In this document: piece by piece, positions 22,538 through 28,872 of the stretch
Layout: each line of letters starts with the position of its first letter
How positions within the stretch are numbered: the first letter of the stretch is position 1
Source: Candidatus Campbelliibacteriota bacterium
Lineage (GTDB): Bacteria; Patescibacteriota; Minisyncoccia; Phycocordibacterales; CSBR16-193
NCBI GenBank assembly: GCA_007129455.1
Contig: SKVL01000040.1
Span: 1-28,872, forward strand
Direction: 5' to 3'
Length of the DNA: 28,872 nt
The notes under the pieces: generated by a model
Seen by the model: the letters and a program-made list of their open reading frames with translations, nothing else
Database searches by the model: none
What the model was told of the DNA's origin: nothing
Position numbers and translations under genes: made by a program

Positions 22538-23032
22538 TCACTTGAGAAAAGGAGCTTTTTTCACCAAACGCGTATCAGCCCACTTCTTACCCAAGCCAAA
22601 CCATTCCCCGCAAGGCGTGGTGGACAGAAGGAGAAACACGAAAACAAAAACAATATGATATGTAATCACCGGATTGGTCTCCGAAGGAATAATCGCCAAG
22701 AAAATTAAAAGTGACAAAAGTGCTCCCGCCACCCCCGCCAAGCGGGTCAACACTCCAAAAATGAGAGCGATGCCCACCCCCGCAAGCGCAGACATGAAAA
22801 GCCAATCAACCCATGGTAAGCCAACCATAGACTGAAACGTTTCAAAGAAAGGACTCCCTTGAGTGGCGTTTGCCAAAAATCCCTCCGTAGGTGAAACACC
22901 GTCAATCCAGGCTTCGCCTTTGGCTGTGTTGTAACCAAGCCCCCAAAGTTTGTCCAAAAAAGACCACAGAAATATCCACCCCATAGAGAGCCTGAGGAGT
23001 GTTATCAAAAATTTTTCAAATCCTTTTCTCAT
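22538..23032 (-). CDS. DoxX/DoxD-like membrane protein
   Basis: The 164-aa membrane protein has four hydrophobic segments (about 8-25, 70-95, 98-116, 121-140), with the DoxX-type start LLRLSMGWIFLWSFLDKLWGLGY. Members include the small quinone-oxidoreductase subunit DoxD, but most have no assigned reaction. Here no partner oxidoreductase is adjacent. It follows the ICMT-like gene by about 40 nt and is the last of the P-ATPase group. The C-terminal WFGLGKKWADTRLVKKAPFLK is basic and cytoplasmic. The family is clear, the function is not. Confidence 0.85.
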   Translation of the reverse strand: MRKGFEKFLITLLRLSMGWIFLWSFLDKLWGLGYNTAKGEAWIDGVSPTEGFLANATQGSPFFETFQSMVGLPWVDWLFMSALAGVGIALIFGVLTRLAGVAGALLSLLIFLAIIPSETNPVITYHIVFVFVFLLLSTTPCGEWFGLGKKWADTRLVKKAPFLK

Positions 23033-23074
23033 TTTTTTCTTTCTTAAAAACCTGAACGTAGTCTCCGGAATTTT

Positions 23075-23680
23075 TTACCAGTCTGCTTCCTTTTCTCTGG
23101 AACGAGACGGCCCCCTATTAAAAGGCAGGACTGCGTTAACTTCGCACTGATAAGAAATATATACCTCACCCAACTCTTCCTGCAGGCGTACTTCCTCATA
23201 CCGGGCCGCAAGTGTAACGAAAGCCAAGAGACTCGCCGCGACAATCGCCATCAAGATCCCGAGCCATAAAACCGAATGAACAATGACCGTCAGTAACGTT
23301 CCTGTCACAAACATAAAAACCCCGATATATATCGGATGGCGCATGTAAGCATAGATACCGTTTCTTACCAGTTGTGTATTGAGCCTGAACTGTCCCGGCC
23401 AAGCATACCTATCCTTAAGGTCGACTCGCGCCTTTATCACCAATACAAGTCCCGTGAGAGAGATGAAAAAAGCCACCCAATCCAAAACGGTTATTGATTT
23501 AAGGAAAAATAAAACCACCGAAAGGTAACCTATGGCGTATGCGGGAAAAAGCAACGCAACTAAAAGAGGAGTACCGGCATTGAGATGTCTTTCTCCCCTG
23601 AGCCTGAAGTCGAAAACAAAAAACAGAAGTAAAACGGCAACAAGCGCTTGTGTTATCTTGAAGAATATTAATAAACCCAT
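23075..23680 (-). CDS. Isoprenylcysteine carboxyl methyltransferase-like membrane protein
   Basis: The 201-aa protein has about five membrane helices and the C-terminal SAM-binding pattern of the ICMT/PEMT group: LVRNGIYAYMRHPIYIGVF (about 108-126) and AARYEEVRLQEELGEVYISY (about 158-177). Bacteria lack prenylated CaaX proteins of the eukaryotic type, so the natural substrate, probably a lipid or small molecule, is unknown. It begins 10 nt after the stop of the 47-codon gene and probably shares its transcript with the P-ATPase. Confidence 0.86.
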   Translation of the reverse strand: MGLLIFFKITQALVAVLLLFFVFDFRLRGERHLNAGTPLLVALLFPAYAIGYLSVVLFFLKSITVLDWVAFFISLTGLVLVIKARVDLKDRYAWPGQFRLNTQLVRNGIYAYMRHPIYIGVFMFVTGTLLTVIVHSVLWLGILMAIVAASLLAFVTLAARYEEVRLQEELGEVYISYQCEVNAVLPFNRGPSRSREKEADW

Positions 23681-23690
23681 AACAAAATCA

Positions 23691-23834
23691 TTAATTTATT
23701 TTCTCGTAAAGTTCTTTAACCGACTCTCTTAATATTACATTAAGAATCGACAAATCAATATCCACATGAACACACCGAAGGCTGTCTTCTCGGCCGAGTT
23801 CCGGAAACTCCACTGCCGGTCCGAACAAGAACAT
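23691..23834 (-). CDS. Small 47-aa protein downstream of the P-ATPase, unknown
   Basis: The reading frame MFLFGPAVEFPELGRED through SVKELYEKIN is 47 codons long. It starts 7 nt after the P-ATPase stop and ends 10 nt before the next gene. An AAGGG Shine-Dalgarno sequence overlaps the ATPase stop with 4-nt spacing to the ATG. The codons look like those of its neighbours, and the C-terminal half is predicted helical. No membrane segment, metal-binding pair or known family is recognised. It may be a small regulatory partner or a remnant of a longer gene. Confidence 0.5.
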   Translation of the reverse strand: MFLFGPAVEFPELGREDSLRCVHVDIDLSILNVILRESVKELYEKIN

Positions 23835-23841
23835 TCGACCC

Positions 23842-26559
23842 TTAACGCATTTTCCCTCTCGTCCTTGCAATCAATTTTCTCACCTCCTCAGCCAAAACTA
23901 TGGTCAAACCGAAACTTAAAATAATCATCCACTCGGAAAAACTCAAAGCCGTCGTTCTGAATATCTCTTGCATGAAAGGAACATACACCACCGACATCTG
24001 CAAAAGAACCGCGGTTGCAAAAGCTGCCAACAACCACTTGTTGGAAAAAAGTTTACGAGAAAAGATGCTATTGAGGTCAGTCCTGACATTCCAAACATTA
24101 AACCACTGGAACACTGCCAACATCGTAAGTGCAATGGTCCAAGGTTTTCTCATAATATCCTCATCAACCAATCCGTCTATCTTAGATAGATCCGGCAAGT
24201 AATGATAGAAAAGAAAGAGGGTCACCGCCGCCATAACAGTACCCATTATGACTATCCGAACAGCCATCAGTCCGTCTATAACCCATTTTTTAGGCTTCTC
24301 AAAGTTTCGTTTTAAAATATTCTTCTCTTTGGGATCCATCGAAAGTGGCGCGACCAGTATTCCGTCAGTGATAACATTCAACCAGATAATCTGAGCGGCT
24401 AATAAGGGAAGAGGAAGTCCCAACAAAATCGCCGCCGTGATGGTCAAAACCTCTCCCAAGCTTGTGGAAAAAAGATAAAGAATTACTCTTTTTATCCGTC
24501 TGTAAATAGCTCTACCTTCTTCCATTGCCGAAATTATACTTCCGAAATTATCATCCAATAGAACGATGTCAGACGCCTCTTTGGCGACCTCCGTTCCTAT
24601 CTTCCCCATTGCAACTCCCAAATCGGCGGAAACCAGAGAAAGAGCGTCATTGACACCGTCGCCCGTCATGGCTACCACCTGATCCAAACTTTTGTATCCC
24701 TCGATTATCTTCAGCTTGTGCTCCGGTGTCACGCGAGCGAAAACGGTTGTTGAGGGAAGCGCCTCCGCCAACTCCTCGGGACCCATGCCGTCAAGCTCCG
24801 AACCGAGGATTATCCTGTCACCTTCTTTATAAATCCCCACTTGGCGAGCAATGGCCCTGGCCGTTATCTTATGATCGCCGGTAATCATAACCAGCCGAAC
24901 CCCCGCCTCATGAACCCTGCGAACAGACTCTTCGACATTCCTTCTTTTAACGTCCGACATGGCCGTTAAGCCAACAAAGGTCATCGGCGGAATATCGCCA
25001 ATCTCCGTGACCTCACCAACTCCCTCGGCAAAAGACGCCCCCAAAACCCGCAGACCCTGATCCGACATCTGATGAACCATCTCTTCTATCCGACCCTTGT
25101 CCTCTTGACTCAAGGGTCGGACTTTACCGTTTTCAAATATGTGTTCGGACTTTGAAAGGACGACTTCCGGAGCTCCCACCATAGAGAGCATATTTTTTTC
25201 ACCTTTTTTGTTTATTACGGCGTGAAATTTGTTATCGGAATTAAAGGGGATTTCAAATATCTTCGGTGATTTCTTTTCAACCTCTTCTTTTTCCACACCC
25301 GCCTTATGAGCAAAAACCTTCATGGCCGCCTCGGTCGGATCACCCGAGACCCTCCAAGTTTCTTCTTCCGGATTATGTTTTATGCGAGCGTCCGAGGTAA
25401 AAGCCGCGATCTCAGCAAGTCGTATCAAAACTTCATCTTTTTTCGGATCATAACCATCATCTTCATCGTCCAATATCTCTCCCTCGTCTTCGTATCCGAC
25501 TCCCGTAACCGTAAAAATCTTACCGTTTATGAAAGTCTTACCCACCATTAACTCATTCCTTGTAATCGTGCCCGTCTTATCCACCGCGATTACCTTGGCT
25601 TGCCCAAGCGCCTCTACGGCTTGGAGTCTCTTAACAAGGGCGTTGCGCTTGCTCATTCTCCAAACACCGGTAGCCAGCACCAAAGTTATGACAACCGGCA
25701 GTCCTTCCGGTATAGATGAGACAACTATCGCTATAACGGTAAGCAACATATCGTGCACGTCGTGACCGGCCCAAAAAACCCCCAAAGAAAAAACCACTCC
25801 GGCCGTTACCAGAATAACGCCTATTATTAATCTGGAGAGACTTTTTATCTTTCTCTTTAACGGGACATCAACATCAATCGAACTCAACTGTGCGGATATC
25901 CCCCCAACCACCGTATCAAGACCGGTTGCGACAACAATTGCTTTAGCGTTGCCGGAGACGACATAAGTCCCTTTGAAGACCATGTTTCTCTGCTCGGAGG
26001 GAGCGATGTTCTCCCCGTCGATAACTTCCGTTGATTTAAGTACGGGCTCGGACTCTCCGGTCAAAGCCGATTCGGATACTTTGAAATTACTTGAATGTAC
26101 CAATCTGGCATCAGCCGGAACTTTGTCTCCATCCTGCAAAATCACCATATCCCCGGGAACCAATCCTTGATCTTCGATAACGATCTCTTTACCACCGCGC
26201 AAAACCAAAGCCTCGGAGGTTGCCATTTTTTTCAATGCCTCCAAAGCGTTCTGTGCCTTACCCTCTTGAACCGTTCCCAGAAAAGCATTAAAAAAAAGTA
26301 TGAAAATAATAACAAAAGCATCAATGTTATCCCCCAAGTACAAAAGCACCACCGCCGCTACGGCCAGGAGATATATAAGCGGGCTCTTGAACTGCCTTAA
26401 AAATATAATCAACAAACCGTCCGGCTTCGATTCAGGTAATTTGTTGGGGCCATATTTCAGAAGCCGTCTTTCAACCTTGCTTTCACTAAGACCCTTTTCG
26501 ATATCGGAAGAATAAATTGCGATAACCTCTTCCAAGTTCTTGTTGTAGAAATTCGACAT
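23842..26559 (-). CDS. Calcium-type P-ATPase (P2 family cation transporter)
   Basis: This ATP-driven cation pump is probably a Ca2+ exporter. The 905-aa product has the N-terminal cation ATPase domain, an actuator domain with TGES (T167-S170), M4 with SSIPEGLPVVITL (about 281-293), phosphorylation site DKTGT (D327), the nucleotide-binding domain with KRRNVEESV and MITGDHKITARAIA, the hinge MTGDGVND, and M6 with WLNVITDGI. The PEGLP and NxxTD signatures fit the P2A/P2B group rather than heavy-metal pumps. An acidic insert (GYEDEGEILDDEDDGYD) follows the phosphorylation region. A palindrome lies in its likely promoter. Confidence 0.95.
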   Translation of the reverse strand: MSNFYNKNLEEVIAIYSSDIEKGLSESKVERRLLKYGPNKLPESKPDGLLIIFLRQFKSPLIYLLAVAAVVLLYLGDNIDAFVIIFILFFNAFLGTVQEGKAQNALEALKKMATSEALVLRGGKEIVIEDQGLVPGDMVILQDGDKVPADARLVHSSNFKVSESALTGESEPVLKSTEVIDGENIAPSEQRNMVFKGTYVVSGNAKAIVVATGLDTVVGGISAQLSSIDVDVPLKRKIKSLSRLIIGVILVTAGVVFSLGVFWAGHDVHDMLLTVIAIVVSSIPEGLPVVITLVLATGVWRMSKRNALVKRLQAVEALGQAKVIAVDKTGTITRNELMVGKTFINGKIFTVTGVGYEDEGEILDDEDDGYDPKKDEVLIRLAEIAAFTSDARIKHNPEEETWRVSGDPTEAAMKVFAHKAGVEKEEVEKKSPKIFEIPFNSDNKFHAVINKKGEKNMLSMVGAPEVVLSKSEHIFENGKVRPLSQEDKGRIEEMVHQMSDQGLRVLGASFAEGVGEVTEIGDIPPMTFVGLTAMSDVKRRNVEESVRRVHEAGVRLVMITGDHKITARAIARQVGIYKEGDRIILGSELDGMGPEELAEALPSTTVFARVTPEHKLKIIEGYKSLDQVVAMTGDGVNDALSLVSADLGVAMGKIGTEVAKEASDIVLLDDNFGSIISAMEEGRAIYRRIKRVILYLFSTSLGEVLTITAAILLGLPLPLLAAQIIWLNVITDGILVAPLSMDPKEKNILKRNFEKPKKWVIDGLMAVRIVIMGTVMAAVTLFLFYHYLPDLSKIDGLVDEDIMRKPWTIALTMLAVFQWFNVWNVRTDLNSIFSRKLFSNKWLLAAFATAVLLQMSVVYVPFMQEIFRTTALSFSEWMIILSFGLTIVLAEEVRKLIARTRGKMR

Positions 26560-26582
26560 TCGAAAATTAGTTACAAATTTTT

Positions 26583-26611
26583 AATTATTACCATATCTAA
26601 GATATTAACAA
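26583..26611 (-). promoter_or_regulatory. Possible P-ATPase promoter with spacer palindrome
   Basis: On the minus strand TTGTTA (26611-26606), 17 bp, then ATAATT (26588-26583) precede the ATG at 26559. The spacer contains a perfect 13-bp palindrome (26593-26605, atatct-a-agatat), placed where a repressor or activator would contact polymerase. The -10 is weak and the region AT-rich, so this is tentative. Confidence 0.4.
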
Positions 26612-26662
26612 ACATTTTTTGTTTATTACCTCGTCTTCTCCACAGTCGAAATCATCAAGCGT

Positions 26663-26735
26663 AAAAACTCCTTACCTTATGAAAAATAGACTCGTTTCAG
26701 TCTCCTCAAAAACTTTTTACCCTTTGAAAAATAAA
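26663..26735 (-). terminator. Weak terminator between imperfect 28-bp direct repeats
   Basis: Two 28-bp segments starting at 26663 and 26708 match at 23 positions. Read on the minus strand, a 5-bp stem (agact 26688-26692 with agtct 26699-26703) is followed by ATTTTTC. It lies just after the 93-aa gene and could end that transcript. Confidence 0.45.
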
Positions 26736-26742
26736 GTTTCCT

Positions 26743-27024
26743 CTATTCCGATATTTCCCTATCAAACTCGGGAAAATGGTCCGATATATCCGAAATATCA
26801 AAGCTTTTTAATATCAACTCTTTCGGCTCACGCTCCAGTAGAAACTCAAAAGATTTCTTTACCAGCTCTTCAGCACTTCTTCCTTTTCCAATCTTACCGA
26901 AAAACTCTTCTGTCAAAGAGACGACATAATCGCTTCTCTCACCTCCCTCAATAACTGAAACTTTAAAAACCCGACCATCGGCATCGGCGGCAAGTCTTTC
27001 AATTATAATTTCACTGTTCATCAT
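26743..27024 (-). CDS. Conserved-looking small protein, unknown function
   Basis: A 93-aa acidic protein starts at ATG 27024 or the adjacent ATG 27021. Longer in-frame starts would run inside the upstream gene and are unlikely. It overlaps the end of the long surface-protein gene by 14 nt (ATGATGAACAGTGA), so translation is coupled. The first half looks like beta strands (IIIERL, VFKVSVIEGG, DYVVSLTEEF) and the second half like helices (SAEELVKKSFEFLLERE), ending in ILKSFDISDISDHFPEFD. This last block resembles a tail seen in small uncharacterised bacterial proteins. It is probably cytoplasmic; no catalytic motif is visible. Confidence 0.8.
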   Translation of the reverse strand: MMNSEIIIERLAADADGRVFKVSVIEGGERSDYVVSLTEEFFGKIGKGRSAEELVKKSFEFLLEREPKELILKSFDISDISDHFPEFDREISE

Positions 27025-28872
27025 ATTGAGTTCTCTTGCATTCCATGCTGTCCACCTCCCAAAAATCACCTTCGGAAGTTCCCACAGCAACAAAACCCCG
27101 AGTGTCAACACAGTACCATTCATCTTCCCCTATCGGAGCACCGGCAACAAAACCTGAAGCGGAATCATAACACTCGGCGATTACTCCCAATTCCTCTTCC
27201 ATAAAAATGAAAACATCCTCCACCGAGTCACTCAGACAAACTAGCGAGTAACTGTCGTTATCCAAAAAATACAATGAAGCGAAAGCTTTTACGCGGTCCA
27301 TTCTTCTGGCAACCTGGGCACCCGTGTCTACCTCTATATCTTCCAAACCTACCTCTTCGTCATCGGATCCAAGATCAGAACCCCTCTCTTCAGCGGAGAT
27401 AAACAAAAAGGCCAAGTAAATTCCAATTCCCGCCAAAAAAACAAAAACCGTACCCCAAAGTAAAAAAGAAAAAAAAGAAGCGTGGGATTTTGAAGATGAA
27501 ACCTCTCCCGACTCTTCGGGTAGATGATCGGCCCCATCGACAGCATTGCTTTGAAAGTCTTCTTTTTGGGCTTCAGGTTCATTTTCCGGCACCGGTAAAT
27601 CTTCAATTTTATGATCTTTTTTTTCAACCAATTCAGGATTATTTGAAGTGTCTTCAATAAAAAACGAAGATGGATTTAATATATCCCTTTTAACCTTTCC
27701 TCTTACGGATTCCGATACGGGAACACTCGGAGTGGGAGGCTGGGGAGGTTCTGTCTCGGAAGCAAGATCGGATCTGAGCGAATCGGCACGAGAAATACCG
27801 GATTGTTCTGGTTGAAGATGGTCGACTTCTACATCGGCCTCTTGGTGCAATTCGCCTTGGGAGTAATCAGGAACTTCGACATACTGAGCACGAATGGTCC
27901 CAATCCCCCCTTTTTTCGTCTGTGATTCGTCTTCCGAGGAAGGTCTTGTTTTTTTGAAGGAGGCATTCTCAACCGCATCCGGAGGGTCTTGTACCACTTT
28001 CTTAGACGACGGGAATTCGTCTTCCGGTTCTTTTAAGACTTCTCTCGCACTCTCTTCTTTTTCCAAATAAGTCTCAGGATTTAAATCATCGAAAGTATCC
28101 ACAAGCTTTCCCGCCTCAGTCTGCGATGTGTCTTCCGGAGAAGGTCTTGTTTTCAAAGGTTTACTTGAAGTATCGTCAATCTTCTCAGAATCCTTTACTT
28201 CGTACGAATAGCCCGTCTCTTCCTTTTTAGAAACCGTGGGAGCGTCCGGAATCATTTTTTGTTTGAAATCAGACTCCTTCGTCTCTTCCTCTTCAAGAAC
28301 ACTGTCTACCTCACTCTCAGGCCAACCGGCTTCAATTGCGGCCGTCCTTATTGCCTGCGAATCGAACCCCCTTCTCAAATTGTCCGAAATGTAGCTTTTA
28401 AGTAAGGGATTGAGGCCACGAGCCTTCTCACCTCCCGTAACATTCATTTCTTTATCGGTGGAAACTTGCTTGATATTAACATCCTTGTCTTGCTCGACCT
28501 GTTCAGTACCGATGTTATTGTTATTTTCTTCCATCGGCATCTCAATCTTTTTTTCTCTTTTTTCCTCACTCTGAGTATCTCCACCAATCAAACTCCCCAA
28601 AATAATCTGGTCTTCTTTCGATTCCGTGGACTTATGTTCAGTATCGATTTCCAAATTGTCAAAAGGATCCCCCAACGGCTTCCCTCTTGATTTTAAGTCG
28701 CCTCTTGTAACAAGTCTTTTTCCTTGAGTTGAAGAAGCTTCCGTATCGATTAAAGGTTTCGGGGGTGCCAAAGCCTCGACTTCCTTTTCCAAAGGAATCG
28801 ACTCAATCGACTCTTCCTTGTTTACTTTCTTCTCTCCAGAAGCTCCGCTTGAAGACTCGACTTCGTCAAGGG
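27011..28872 (-). CDS. Membrane-anchored surface protein with pilin-like C-terminal domain (5' end missing)
   Basis: The frame is open to the window edge, so the start is not seen; at least 619 codons are present. Residues are counted from the TTG at 28792. Residues 1-120 are acidic and low-complexity. A small helical domain (126-168, NPLLKSYISDNLRRGF... AAIEAGWPESEVDSVLE) follows. Residues 170-435 are disordered and contain a repeated segment, KTRPSPEDTSQT (214) and KTRPSSEDESQT (281). One membrane helix spans about 439-466. The last 125 residues resemble the globular part of CPR type IV pilins (RRMDRVKAFASLYFLDNDSY, then WYCVDTRGFVAVG), with four cysteines. With the stalk inside and this domain outside, it may be a signalling or anchoring protein; this is inferred. 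Confidence 0.78.
   Translation of the reverse strand, partial: LDEVESSSGASGEKKVNKEESIESIPLEKEVEALAPPKPLIDTEASSTQGKRLVTRGDLKSRGKPLGDPFDNLEIDTEHKSTESKEDQIILGSLIGGDTQSEEKREKKIEMPMEENNNNIGTEQVEQDKDVNIKQVSTDKEMNVTGGEKARGLNPLLKSYISDNLRRGFDSQAIRTAAIEAGWPESEVDSVLEEEETKESDFKQKMIPDAPTVSKKEETGYSYEVKDSEKIDDTSSKPLKTRPSPEDTSQTEAGKLVDTFDDLNPETYLEKEESAREVLKEPEDEFPSSKKVVQDPPDAVENASFKKTRPSSEDESQTKKGGIGTIRAQYVEVPDYSQGELHQEADVEVDHLQPEQSGISRADSLRSDLASETEPPQPPTPSVPVSESVRGKVKRDILNPSSFFIEDTSNNPELVEKKDHKIEDLPVPENEPEAQKEDFQSNAVDGADHLPEESGEVSSSKSHASFFSFLLWGTVFVFLAGIGIYLAFLFISAEERGSDLGSDDEEVGLEDIEVDTGAQVARRMDRVKAFASLYFLDNDSYSLVCLSDSVEDVFIFMEEELGVIAECYDSASGFVAGAPIGEDEWYCVDTRGFVAVGTSEGDFWEVDSMECKRTQYDEQ

Noticed and set aside
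28340..28372. Possible tRNA T-arm (aatcgaaccccc) near the right edge
   Set aside because: It lies in the open frame encoding RRGFDSQA and the flanks do not fold into a cloverleaf.
6669..28872. Genome-wide TGA recoding (Gly or Trp)
   Set aside because: murF, mreC, mpg, the carboxypeptidase and the surface protein all end naturally with TGA at family-typical lengths, so only the single IS codon is anomalous.
1..28872. CRISPR array, rRNA, riboswitch or prophage
   Set aside because: I found no regularly spaced repeats, no rRNA-like sequence, no recognisable riboswitch core and no phage structural genes.

Overview
The window reads as chromosomal DNA of a Candidate Phyla Radiation (Patescibacteria) bacterium, most likely Parcubacteria-like. 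This is an inference from compact, often overlapping genes, a short prolyl-tRNA synthetase, a very short MreD, a pilin-like surface protein on a long disordered stalk, and the gene order frr-rseP-proS-mreBCD-mrdA. TGA is a normal stop (murF, mreC, mpg and the carboxypeptidase end with it), so the code is standard. Most genes lie on the minus strand.

Layout. 1-5.5 kb: a mixed-strand stretch with rmuC, a YqeY-domain protein, a 3-methyladenine DNA glycosylase, a D,D-carboxypeptidase and two unrecognised proteins, closed by two clear bidirectional terminators. 5.5-6.6 kb: a membrane GT2 glycosyltransferase. 6.67-8.02 kb: an AT-rich IS3-family element with a -1 frameshift signal and an in-frame TGA in orfB. 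8.03-8.45 kb: a layered tRNA-Glu locus. 8.5-13.4 kb: a short dcw-type cluster, transcribed mraZ-rsmH-ftsL-ftsI-murF, behind an array of MraZ-like boxes. 13.5-15.6 kb: greA-lysS with its own promoter and terminator. 15.6-22.5 kb: frr-rseP-proS-mreB-mreC-mreD-mrdA. 22.5-26.6 kb: a calcium-type P-ATPase, a 47-codon gene, an ICMT-like methyltransferase and a DoxX-like membrane protein. 26.7-28.9 kb: a 93-aa gene and a long membrane-anchored surface protein cut by the window end.

Functionally the core is cell-envelope growth and division: the elongasome (MreBCD, PBP2), the divisome (FtsL, FtsI), MurF, a trimming carboxypeptidase and RseP-type proteolysis, interleaved with translation genes (lysS, proS, frr, rsmH, greA).

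The most unusual part is the tRNA-Glu locus. A decayed GIY-YIG nuclease gene sits between a duplicated copy of tRNA nucleotides 1-21 and the intact tRNA. Its start codon uses the last base of the duplicated fragment and its stop codon lies in the intact tRNA. The duplicated fragment is itself split by a 69-bp double-hairpin element, and the IS3 element has landed between the tRNA 3' end and a terminator-like hairpin. This looks like a minimal gene-sized mobile unit that inserts in a tRNA D-loop and restores the tRNA 5' end. Several promoters in the window place transcription starts almost on the start codon, suggesting frequent leaderless mRNAs.
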